Source: Pseudoips prasinana
Lineage: Eukaryota; Arthropoda; Insecta; Lepidoptera; Nolidae
Direction of reading: 5' to 3'
NCBI GenBank assembly: GCA_951640165.1
Contig: OX621249.1
Coordinates: 24,781,201 to 24,845,200, forward strand
DNA length: 64,000 nt
A model generated the notes under the pieces. That model made no database searches, was not told where the DNA came from, and saw only the letters and a program-made list of their open reading frames with translations. Made by a program: the position numbers and the translations under genes. Position 1 is the stretch's first letter; each line of letters begins with the position of its first letter. Below are positions 55,739 through 64,000 of the stretch, piece after piece.

Positions 55739-56217
55739 CATAAATTCCTATCACTATTCTACCTACAGCAAAGCGCCTTTGCTATAAACCAGAACATCCT
55801 CCAACTAATTACGACGTTTTCACTAATCGATAAGCAAAATAGCTATTCACGAGATGGCTGTCTAATAAATATCTAGAGACACAGACAATTATATTATCCC
55901 GAAGGGCCGCGAACATGCGCGTGCGCACGACATCCATAAAACGTAGTAAAGCCGATCGTAGTGAAGTTGACACGACAATTGCTGACTGTTACAACTATTA
56001 AATCTTGGGCTGCACAACAGCGAGTTCGGGATTCAGAAAATGGTGTTTAGGTTTTGCGAATACCGTCAATGTGTTACAAGCATAGAAATTAAAATTAACA
56101 TGTTTATTACAACCGTTGTCTCACGGTTACCGTAGCCTATAAACCTTGTCACACATGCGCGTTGCCAATTTTCAAATTACAAACAACAACGGCTACAATA
56201 CCAACATGCAAAATGTA
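55739..56217. other. Unassigned sequence
   Basis: GGTTACCGTAGCCTA at 56126-56140 is at most a 15 base SINE-A head remnant. Nothing else recognised. Confidence 0.4.
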
Positions 56218-56338
56218 CAGACGCCAGCTCATCAAGCTACCCCAATCTGTCAAAATTCCTCAATTGAAAGTCAACCTTATGCTTTGGTGATAAAGTTGAA
56301 AATCTATAAAAGAAATTTGACAGATGTTCTGGTGTTTG
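56218..56338. mobile_element. MITE-1 with a deletion in the right arm
   Basis: TA then CAGACGCCAGCTCATCAAGC; the right end is TTTGACAGATGTTCTGGTG...TTTG then TA (56339-56340). The GGGGTAGC part of the right arm is missing. Confidence 0.75.
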
Positions 56339-56436
56339 TACAAATAAAATTTAACTGTCCACATAAGAATAACGATTAGTTGATGCATGTTGCACAGGGA
56401 GACAAATAAATGTTTTATTCGTTCATTATCATGGAC

Positions 56437-56632
56437 AGATACATACCTATATATGTACATAGACTCACGCCAGTTTCCCAGAGGGGTAAGCAGAGACAAC
56501 GTCTTTCCATTTGTCACGATCTTTGCACACCTCTTTTGCCCCGGTTGCTGTCATTATATTCTTCAGACATGCTCTCCGGTTTACTGTACTTCTGACCTCA
56601 CCTTTCTTGCGAACGTTTCAGATAGCGCTCCT
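56437..56632 (-). pseudogene. Reverse transcriptase 3' fragment, family E
   Basis: GACTCACGCCAGTTTCCCAGAGGGGTAAGC, TTTCCATTTGTCACGATCTTTG and CATGCTCTCCGGTTTACTG match 12978-13110. On the minus strand it reads '[20 protein letters not shown]' with '[13 protein letters not shown]' after it; upstream codons are missing. Confidence 0.7.
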
Positions 56633-57097
56633 TAAATTACGCCCACTATTTATGTTATACCATGTATAAAAGCACTTTAGAGGAATGAAAGGAGGTCTAC
56701 CCTCTCATCTTTCCGGTGTTTCAAGGAAAGACTATTGTCAAGACATCACATACCTACAGGTCTTCAGTTATATTTTATGATTGCTGTCATTACTTAATTT
56801 GTTATAATCTTTATTTAGCCGAGCTTTATTCTCACACAAACATGCAAATACAAATGCATCATTTCCGTTTTTGTCATCTCCATCTTTATCATCTTGATTT
56901 TGGTAATAAATACAAATTCCTTTCATACTGCAATTTTTTCAATAATATAACCGCCACGTATCTGGCGAAACTGTGTTGCTAGCATTCTTTGGTAGATATT
57001 TTCTCGGGATGACTTCTCCGTGCCTCACGGGATGAGAAGAGGTAGTGATAGGCATTCCTCACCATTAGCCAAACTCACTCTTGAAAGCATAAAATAA
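56633..57097. other. Mostly unassigned, D2 remnant at its end
   Basis: GTAGATATTTTCTCGGGATGAC at about 56992 and TGCCTCACGGGATGAGAAGAGG are a degenerate D2 remnant. The rest is unassigned. Confidence 0.4.
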
Positions 57098-57207
57098 TAA
57101 TCATCATCATGGCAGCTACTACTCCACAATTACCGGTCTTAAGCTATCTGCATCCAACGGTTTCCAGCAACCCTCAAAAGCTCAACGATCCATCTTGTAA
57201 AGGGTGT
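57098..57207 (-). mobile_element. RT 3' fragment D1, with internal deletion
   Basis: (ATC)n, ACTCCACAATTACCGGTCTTAAGC, CATCCAACGGTTTCCAGCAACC and CAACGATCCATCTTGTAAAGGG follow the D1 order without the 'EAFVQQW' segment. Confidence 0.65.
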
Positions 57208-57284
57208 GCATATATATATACTGCTTCTACCGGTCACCACTCGAGAACATTCCGTCTTTCTTGACAAGCCGAATATATAAAAAA

Positions 57285-57445
57285 CTTGAGAGGTGTCAAG
57301 GGACACCCGGATGGAACGAAGTTATTTCTTATTATTTATTATGTACAAAATACCTGTATACACTCAACAAAAATAATCGTCGCGACACCACACCACCACC
57401 ACACTTCAATGCGAAATAGAAATGAAAATATCTGGCTTGCTTTCT

Positions 57446-57489
<44 letters not shown>

Positions 57490-57604
57490 GAAACATGCGC
57501 ACGCCGCACAGCTGCAAAAAGTGTCGTGACAACTTTTCGTAAGATTTTGTTCCGTCGAGCCCCCTTTCACAACGCGCGATAAGGAACTTCGTTCCAATAA
57601 AATA
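57285..57604 (+). repeat. 300 bp repeat with (GA)n, copy 2
   Basis: About 92 percent identical by eye to 49985-50280, differing mainly in (GA)n length and a CCACCACCAC expansion. Confidence 0.85.
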
Positions 57605-58204
57605 GGTGCTATAAATATTTTCATATAAACCAGCTTTATTTTACAAATGCATTTATCGGCATCATCGGTATCTAACCAAGAAACATATTGCTACATTTGC
57701 TAGTCGAACCAATTTTATCGCCTTGTCCAATATAATGCAACGAACATATTTGGGGTCCTAGTACACTTTGGTTTACGAACGCAGGCCATTGGACTTCGAC
57801 AAGCGATTGAGTTGTTTCGCCCACGTAAGGTATTGTATGTGAGTGCGATACACGAACGTGCGTGCGAAAAATCATTCGCGCTGTTCGGTACAGTCGACTG
57901 CATTAACTTTTCTTCTATTACAGATATCATCATCTTTTAAGTCATAAACATATTAATGCGCCCGATTCTATGCAATACAGACTAAATTAGTTAACATATA
58001 GCATTTATTTTCAGCATAGTACTTATTAACACTACTGGGCATCATGAGTTGTGTAAATTTAGTTGCGGCGCGAAATAATAGGGGAGTGTTCAAAAAATTG
58101 TGTGAAATTATACCTGTCGTAAGTAACGCCACATATCCTCTCGCCAGAAGTGGAATTTCATCCAAATCACATGGTCGTGTTCCATTATGCGTTTTACAAG
58201 AAAC
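57605..58204. other. Unassigned sequence
   Basis: No repeat family or gene recognised. GC content is somewhat higher around 57720-57900. Confidence 0.4.
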
Positions 58205-58600
58205 ATTTTTCCAACGACCACTCTGTGGAAGGTGCTGCCCGTCCTCTGGTACATAATAATATTCCTTCGGGTCGAATGACGGTCACCATAGCCTAATTGG
58301 TAGTGCTGCTGCCTTCGAAGCTGGTGGTCCTGGGTTCGAATCCCGGTAAGTGCAAATATTTGTGTGATGAGCAAAAATATTTTTTTCTGAGTCATGGATG
58401 TTTTCTATGTATTTAAGTATTTATCTATCTATATAAGTATGTATATCGTCGCCTTGTAGCCATAGTACAGGCTTTGCTTAGTTTGGGATAGGATGATCTG
58501 TGCGACATTGTCTCCAGATATTATATTATAGATAGGTATTAATGAAAAAAAAAAGACTTCTACGCCCCGCGGGTTGAGATGGGGTGATGATACAATACAA
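58205..58600 (-). mobile_element. RT 3' fragment D2, split by SINE-A
   Basis: AGGTGCTGCCCGTCCTCTGG and ATTCCTTCGGGTCGA on one side and CTTCTACGCCCCGCGGGTTGAGATGGGGTGATGA on the other reproduce 61885-61980 with the SINE inserted at GGTCGA/CTTCTACG. Confidence 0.8.
58279..58550 (+). mobile_element. SINE-A nested in D2
   Basis: CGGTCACCATAGCCTAATTGG to CAGATATTATATTATAG; intact B box GGGTTCGAATCCC. AATGA flanks both sides (58275-58279 and about 58540), a possible short target duplication. Confidence 0.85.
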
Positions 58601-59276
58601 TACAATTCAATTCTTTATTGCAACCATGTGTACAATAATATTAGTGTTACAAAATTATATTGGTATTCAACATGAACCCTGTTAGGGCACAGCAATTAAC
58701 TTTTATCTTTAATATTATTCAGCCAAGTAGTTACATTATTACAATAAAGTTAAAAACAATAATCAAAAATATTATACAATAAAATAAAATACACAACAAA
58801 TTTAATGTCAATACAATATGAATGTCAAATTAATTATAGTTGATGTTTGATGCATGATTATTTATTAAATTATAATAATTATGAAATAAATTCTAAAATA
58901 AATTTTCGATGTTGTGATATTCGCTGCCATTACCATACAGCTAATTACACAGCTCATTTTATTACTATTATTATTATTTAACTCCGTTAAACAGTTTATT
59001 AACGGAGTGTAAATGTAGTGGCATTTGTTTTACGCGATCCGCGATCTTCCGCTGTTTTTGAAGAGATATTGCACTCGTCGTATTGAGTCATACCTACACA
59101 CACATGTATTCGATTAACTCATCAACTTTTTTCAATCGCGTTTGTCTCTGCTTGTTTGTTTTTTCTCAATCCTTAACCAGAAAGTTAACGCTTTAAGAAC
59201 CGTAACTAATTTCCTATATCGCTAACTAAAGCTCACCTTATACGGTTAAACTATACAACCATAGCAACCGATTTGA
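58601..59276. other. AT-rich, possible LINE 3' end at left
   Basis: CAATACAATTCAATTCTTTATTGC at 58600 followed by ACCATGTGTACAAT resembles a minus-strand LINE 3' end. A short TTAACGGAGT inverted pair near 58980-59010 is the only other structure. Confidence 0.4.
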
Positions 59277-59386
59277 GGGGCCTGTAGGCGTGGTTGGCAA
59301 ATGCTTGCTTTTCACGCCGGAGGTCATGGGTACGATTCTCACCCAGGATAGATATTTGTGTTCATGAACATGGCTGTTTGACCTGG

Positions 59387-59625
59387 GGCTCTACCGGCTA
59401 AGTCGCCGAACATCGATTTCTTAAATGGCGTTCAAATAAATAAAGGTCAAAAATTACTTATTAAAATGCTAAATTGGCTTCCATGAGCACATATGACTTC
59501 ATAAATGGTCTGGAATCGATTGTCAACGTTGAAGCCGATTTAACGATTGATTAAGTCATTTTTAACCTTTATTTATTTGAACGCCATTTAAGAAATTGAT
59601 GTTCGGCGACTTAGCCGGTAGTGCC
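59387..59625. mobile_element. MITE with about 63 bp terminal inverted repeats
   Basis: GGC(T/A)CTACCGGCTAAGTCGC, CGAACATC.ATTTCTTAAAT and GGCGTTCAAATAAATAAAGG occur at both ends in inverse orientation with two or three mismatches. The flanks CCTGG (59382-59386 and 59626-59630) fit a 5 bp target duplication, though GGGGC/GCCCC makes the exact end ambiguous. No coding capacity. Confidence 0.85.
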
Positions 59626-59741
59626 CCTGGGTCTGCATATAATTATATATACAAGTATGTATGTGCACATGGAAAGTAGTATATGTAGACAGTCAGTTAT
59701 CTGGTTTCCATAGTACCTACAAACTCTGCTGAGTTTGGGAT

Positions 59742-60087
59742 CGGGACTAGTCCCTCCCTCTTACCCACCACTGCAACTCCTGTAAGCCAGGATCAACAGT
59801 GGCACACAATGAATTGAAACTGAGTGGTGAGGCTCAGGCGTGTCCCGGGGAATCGCTTTAACTGTCTTGGATTCCGCAACGAATTTAATCAGAAATATCA
59901 AAGAGGAGTTAAAAATAAATAGTTCCACTTCTCTCCAGAGCAAAGCGGGAGACCGAATGATATAACGAGGCTATAGCCCCATAAAACGAGAGAATCGCAA
60001 CTAGAGAAGCCAGCTGCAAAAGCACCGAGGATCAATTAAAGGTCCTAAGTGAGCTGTTATATTTGATTCCAATAGTAGGTATGGCAA
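59742..60087 (-). mobile_element. LINE-type 3' end (repeat E), longer copy
   Basis: On the minus strand the frame ending at 59761 reads 'FVAESKTVKAIPRDTPEPHH' then 'LLILAYRSCSGG', followed by GGTAAGAGGGAGGGACTAG. The flanks TGAGTTTGGGATC and TTAGTTTGGGGTC are a probable 12-13 bp target duplication in the interrupted SINE-B. Confidence 0.75.
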
Positions 60088-60148
60088 AAGCGCTTAGTTT
60101 GGGGTCAGATGACCGCGTGTGAATAATGTCGTAAGATATTATTATATA

Positions 60149-60539
60149 GTAGCTATGCCCCGCGGTTTCACCCGCGTTAAAGTAGTTTTGGTGTAAAAGA
60201 GTAACAAACACACATCCATACTCACAAACTTTCGCATTTATATTCTTAGTAGGATGTGTACTTACTTACCGCCAGCGGTTTTGGCAGTGCACGCCGGAAT
60301 AGTTCGCAGATGATAGATTTTTTCCTACTTACTTGACACTTATCGTCATATTTTGGAGAATTCTTACAATATCTTTATAAATTGTAGCCTATGTGTTATT
60401 CTGATGTATAAGCTAAAGTATGTGTAAGCTATGTATTGTAAAAAATCATTTAAATCCATTCAGTAGTTTTTAAGTGAAAGAGTAACAAACATTCATCCAT
60501 CCATACTTACAAACTTTCGCGTTTATAACATTTGTAAGA
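60149..60539 (-). mobile_element. Dimeric Helitron-like element, second copy
   Basis: GTAGCTATGCCCCGCGGTTTCACC at the 3' end (minus strand) and TCTTACAAATGTTATAAACG at the 5' end before an A. It contains the same internal junction (CGGTTTTGGCAGTGCACGCC) as 28268-28642. Confidence 0.75.
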
Positions 60540-61183
60540 TTATTATACAACCATAGTATAAAACGTTCAGTAATACCGCTAAGCCACAGTATACAAGCGC
60601 ACAGTATCTCCGCTAATCAAACAATTGTTGTTTCCAGGTACGTTGCGTGATCACAGCGCATTATTGCGACTACAACAGTGAGTGCCATTAAACTGATCTA
60701 GACTTATTGTTGGGGGAGCAACAAGTGGAAGTCACCGCTTGTTGTTAGGGCTGCCACTTCGGATACATTTTAAATTTATTATTGTTGTTATAATATTATA
60801 TTATTATTTATATTTGGTAAGTATTGATAAAAAAGTTGTAAAAAGTTGTTGTCCACCTTGTATCTAAATACATATTTTAAAAATAACATGATTGCTTAAG
60901 TTTTATTATTTTCGGTAAGTATAGTTTTACCTATTTCTATTTCGGTTGAAGCTTGTTAATAAGAAAAAATATAAAAATTGCATAACGCAGCAAAGGTAGC
61001 AAAATAAATATTTGCATGTTATATCACTGATAAATCTGTACGTTTTGTAGTTGAATGGAAAAATATATACATATATGGATGTATAAAAATATTTTATGAT
61101 ATGACATTAAAATACTTCAGAATTTTTAATAATATTAAATTCTAAACACCATGCATATAAATTACTCCTTTTAATATAAAATA
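60540..61183. other. Unassigned AT-rich sequence
   Basis: GGGGGAGCAACAAGTGG...CCGCTTGTTGTTAGGG near 60715-60755 contains a short hairpin. No family recognised. Confidence 0.4.
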
Positions 61184-61359
61184 CTAGCTGTGCCCCGCGG
61201 TTTTACCCGCGTTTAACTTTATCAATCATAGCCTATGTGTTAATCCAGGGTGTCAGCTAACTCCATATAAAATTTCATTAAAATCGCTCCAGCAGTTTAG
61301 ACGTAAAGAAATAACAAACATACACACTCACAAATTTCGCCTTTATAATATTAGTGTGA
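61184..61359 (-). mobile_element. Helitron-like element, 176 bp
   Basis: On the minus strand it starts TCACACTAATATTATAAAGG after A and ends GGTAAAACCGCGGGGCACAG + CTAG before T. Clean termini. Confidence 0.85.
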
Positions 61360-61645
61360 TTTTAAAACGTTACAAAACAATGCCAACCCTATAAACAATG
61401 CACCCTCTAATAATAGGGGTTGAACGAACAAACATTTGTCTTGTTACGCCAACCGCCGATCAACAGGTTACAACACAACAGATTATGGTAATAAAATGTT
61501 ATCCTTCGTTAAACTGCCGGTTAAACTACAGTTAAACGCTGATTTTACATAATGTTAAGTAAGCTCAAGTTCTACTTAAGTCACTGGACTACTTAGTATT
61601 GGTAGTATTTGGCCGTTTAAATTCATTGGCATTTCCGTGTATGCA

Positions 61646-61770
61646 ATCTACTTTCTTTAAATCTATATTATTGCTAGCTGATGATGATCTATATTACTAT
61701 CTACTTTCTTTAAATCTATATTTTTGCTAGCTGATGATGATCTATATTATTATAGATCATCATCATCAGT
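61646..61770. repeat. 53 bp tandem duplication ending in a palindrome
   Basis: CTACTTTCTTTAAATCTATA at 61648 and 61701, then TGATGATGATCTATA / TATAGATCATCATCATCA, where the duplicated GATGATGATC faces the (ATC)n tail of the adjoining RT fragment. Confidence 0.8.
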
Positions 61771-61995
61771 GCAGCTTAAAGAAGGCCACTGCTGGACAAT
61801 CCTCCCCCAAGAAACTTGGGGGGAAATGTCATAATCGCCACGCTTGGCAGAGGGGTTGGCGATCGCAGTAAGATGTTCATAGTATACAGAAGGAAGCTGC
61901 TGCCCGTCCTCTGGTAAATATGCCTTTAGGTCGTCTTCTACGCCCCCCACAGGATGACATGGGGTGATGATATTCTGATGTTCGACGCCGTCACC
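61757..61995 (-). mobile_element. RT 3' fragment D2, most complete copy
   Basis: GGCCACTGCTGGACAA, CATAATCGCCACGCTTGGCAG, GGCGATCGCAGTAAGATG, GAAGCTGCTGCCCGTCCTCTGG and ACATGGGGTGATGATATTCTG. Minus-strand frames include 'QNIITPCHPVG' and 'YLPEDGQQLPSVYYEHL'. No RT catalytic motif is present. Confidence 0.75.
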
Positions 61996-62443
61996 ACAGA
62001 GCAAATAAATATATCATCATAAATAAAGATATCATATTCTTTATATACAAAACTCTTTATTTTAGGTATATATAATATATCACTCAATAGGTTAGATATT
62101 TGCCAGTGACAAGTACTTTTATAAATCAAGTTATTTATTATCAATGGAGCACTATGAACCCTTTTCATTATTTAGTTACAGTTAAAGGCCAATTAATTCC
62201 ATAAGTTTTAGAATCAACATGTAAAATTACAATTTACGGTAATATGCCATTTTCCTAAACTTGCGTACGAACTTGACTGGGAGTATTAGGTTTTCCCGCA
62301 AACGTGTTTGTTGGCTTCCACCATACTTGAGTTTTCTGAATCGACTTACAAGCGCGCGCGCAACATCTACGCGGCGCTGGCGAAGCGGTAATCTTGCGAT
62401 GGGTTGCTGCTTAGGAAATCATAAAATGTAGTAGGTTTATATG
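61996..62443. other. Unassigned, GC-rich patch near its end
   Basis: 62345-62400 is GC-rich (AAGCGCGCGCGCAACATCTACG, CGGCGCTGGCGAAGCGG) in otherwise AT-rich DNA. No repeat family recognised. Confidence 0.4.
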
Positions 62444-62520
62444 TATATGCTCTCCATGTGAAGAATTAGAATTAGATTTTTGAGTAATCTAATTCTAATT
62501 CTTCACATGGAGAGCATATA
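62444..62520. repeat. Perfect 35 bp palindrome
   Basis: Arms 62444-62478 and 62486-62520 are exact inverses (core CTCTCCATGTGAAGAATTAG) around TTTGAGT. Confidence 0.95.
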
Positions 62521-62567
62521 CAATAAAAAAAAACGCAATAAAAAAAATATTATAATTTATTGATGAT

Positions 62568-62827
62568 GACGGTCACCATAGCCTAGTTGGTAGTGCTCCT
62601 GCCTACGAAGCTGGTGGTCCTGGGTTCGAATCCCGGTAAGTGCAAATATTTGTGTGATGAGCACGAATATTTGTTTCTGAGTCATGGATGTTTTCTATGT
62701 ATATAAGTATTTATCTATCTATATAAGTATGTATATCGTCGCCTGGTACCCATAGTAAAAGCTTTGCTTAGTTTGGGGCTAGGATGATCTGTGTGACATT
62801 GTCCCCAGATATTATTATTATTATTAT
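62568..62827 (+). mobile_element. SINE-A (tRNA-derived), near consensus
   Basis: CGGTCACCATAGCCTAGTTGG to CCCCAGATATTATTATTATT with both pol III boxes intact; the cleanest copy of the family here. Confidence 0.9.
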
Positions 62828-62841
62828 ACTAATTTTCTTTA

Positions 62842-63090
62842 CTTACTTATCCTGTAGGCAGTGGATACACTAGTGTGAGATGAGAATTGTTCAAGCCGCC
62901 CAGTAGGCCTCTGACATGGCTTAACGACTGTTGTCTAATGACTACAACCGGGACCGATAGCTTAACATGCCCTCCAAAGCATGGAGATGCTCTGAAATTA
63001 AACCACTTTGGCGGTCACCCATCTATGGACTGACCTCGAGCCTAGTTGCTTAGCCTCGCCGATCACTTACGGTTCGCTGAGAACATTTAG
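62842..63090 (-). mobile_element. 5S-rRNA-derived SINE (SINE3-like)
   Basis: On the minus strand GTAAGTGATCGGCGAGGCTAAGC, CTCGAGGTCAGT, then GATGGGTGACCGCC (boxes A to C of 5S). The body has CTCCATGCTTTGGAGGGCATG, CGGTCCCGGTTGTAGTCATT and CTACTGGGCGGCTTGAACAA. The most complete of three copies. Confidence 0.8.
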
Positions 63091-63156
63091 CTATTTTCTT
63101 TGTCACGGTTGTTCGTAAACTCATCGATAGAAACATAGTGAATAAACATGATTAAA

Positions 63157-63297
63157 GAACAAAGACGCAGCGATGGACCGATGATCTTGTGAGGGAGCTG
63201 GAAGTCGCTGGATGTGGATAGCGCAAGACCGGCAATTGCGGAGACTTTTAGGGGAGCCCTTTGTCCAGCAGTGGGCGTCTTTCGGCTGATATTATGA
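63157..63297 (+). pseudogene. Reverse transcriptase C-terminal fragment D1
   Basis: Codons for 'RWTDDLVRELEVAGCG', 'RIAQDRQLRRLL' and 'PFVQQWASFG' can be followed on the plus strand with small changes, then (TATTATGA)-type tail. Upstream RT domains are absent. Confidence 0.7.
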
Positions 63298-63489
63298 CAC
63301 ATGAGTGTGCCAGCTTTTGATTTTGTTAAATTTATCATGATTCAATACCGATTCGGAACGTAGGTACCTAAAGTCTGTTTATCTTTACTAAATACTTATA
63401 TAAATTCCCTCACTCACCAAATCCAGAATAAATTAAAATAAATTGTACTTACCTATATCAATTGCAAACACAACAAATGAAGATTAAAC

Positions 63490-63760
63490 GAGCTGTTAAA
63501 AGAAGTGACGCTCTGACGGTGGTGCACCGGATGTGGCGATTGTGCGCGCGAGTGGAGGAAGTTTCGCGCCAAAACATCCCGCCATTACGACTGAAAAAAT
63601 ATGGCGGACGACACGCGGCAACGCTTGAAATATTGCAATGGGAATGAAAGATTGATATTGTAATGAGTTGTCGTATAAATTAAGTTTTTGTGTGATTGCT
63701 TTGTCGTTGTGTGATGAGTGTGGGAACATATCTTCATCTAACAAATTGCGGGTAAATATT
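63490..63760 (+). promoter_or_regulatory. Candidate promoter (weak)
   Basis: Locally GC- and CpG-rich. TTTCGCGCCAAAA (63562-63574) matches the E2F consensus. CCCGCCATTA and ATATGGCGG (about 63578 and 63599) resemble YY1/PHO sites, common in core promoters. CAAATTGCGG|GTAAAT at about 63750 could be a splice donor of a non-coding first exon. The gene, if any, would lie to the right of the window. Confidence 0.3.
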
Positions 63761-63911
63761 TTCTTTGTGCTAATGTTAGTAAAAAAGGTTATGATGTGTG
63801 AGGTGTTGATATATGATGTACGCGGATTGCTTTTACAGCCAGCGTGTCGTAGGTAGTAACAGTGAGAAACCTTTAAACTGTTACTATAAGGAACTGCTTC
63901 ACTTTTATGTA

Positions 63912-64000
63912 CTAGCTGTGCCCCGCGGTTTGCCCGCGTCAAACTTTATAAATTATAGCCTATGTGTTATTCGGATATATAAGCTATATTACTACAAAGT
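63912..64000 (-). mobile_element. Helitron-like element, cut by the window edge
   Basis: CTAGCTGTGCCCCGCGGTTTGCCCGCG after A63911, then ATTATAGCCTATGTGTTATTCGG. The 5' end lies beyond 64000. Confidence 0.8.

Larger units (their letters stand above)
59277..60140 (+). mobile_element. SINE-B broken by two insertions
   Basis: Head at 59277-59380 (GGCGTGGTTGGC, GGTACGATTCTCACCC), body at 59631-59741, last part at 60088-60140 (TTAGTTTGGGGTCAGATGACCG to (ATT)n). A MITE (59387-59625) and a LINE 3' end (59742-60087) occupy the gaps. Confidence 0.85.

Noticed and set aside
56126..56142. Ninth SINE-A copy (GGTTACCGTAGCCTA)
   Set aside because: Only about 15 bases match and nothing of the body follows.
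1695..62827. Intact tRNA genes suggested by A and B boxes
   Set aside because: Each lies at the head of a repeated element with a common non-tRNA body, and no complete cloverleaf could be traced, so they are SINE heads.
63496..63942. 148 codon minus-strand open frame
   Set aside because: It starts inside a Helitron and runs antisense through the GC-rich patch; composition explains the lack of stops.

Overview
The window is intergenic or long-intron DNA from an insect, very probably a moth or butterfly (Lepidoptera). The base composition is AT-rich. No open frame reads like a host protein. The repeats belong to families I recognise from memory as typical of lepidopteran genomes: tRNA-headed SINEs with (ATT)n tails, short Helitrons ending in GTGCCCCGCGG...CTAG, a large set of reverse-transcriptase 3' fragments ('GRPPTRWTDDL...EAFVQQWTS'), and a repeat bounded by GGTTCCGTACC. 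No database search was possible, so the taxon is an inference.

Layout. 0-4 kb: a tRNA-SINE split by a Helitron, a decayed Tc1/mariner-like transposon that still shows an intron, and a 1 kb inverted repeat whose two arms each contain a SINE. 4-12 kb: mostly unique AT-rich DNA with one tRNA-like SINE, a perfect 43 bp palindrome, two retroelement 3' ends and a 240 bp MITE. 12-20 kb: a three-copy 0.31 kb tandem array split by a LINE fragment with a 13 bp target duplication, then RT fragments, a 40 bp minisatellite and further duplications. 20-28 kb: a 1.7 kb Helitron carrying a 135 bp internal array, a (TA)n tract, 2 kb with nothing recognised, then degenerate tandem arrays at 24-26 kb. 28-38 kb: Helitrons (one a dimer), several tRNA-SINEs, palindromes, a 293 bp tandem duplication and a 5S-rRNA-derived SINE. 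38-50 kb: MITEs, a 275 bp tandem array, RT fragments, SINEs. 50-64 kb: nested stacks of SINEs, MITEs, LINE 3' ends and Helitrons, and near 63.5 kb a short GC-rich patch with E2F-like and YY1/PHO-like motifs, the only promoter-like sequence I see.

Protein-coding content is limited to broken transposon genes: the transposase remnant at 684-1323 and the C-terminal ends of several non-LTR reverse transcriptases. Nothing points to a working gene, a structural RNA gene or a CRISPR array. The main information is the nesting: several insertions sit in other repeats whose uninterrupted sequence is present elsewhere in the window, so insertion points, target duplications and relative ages can be read directly.
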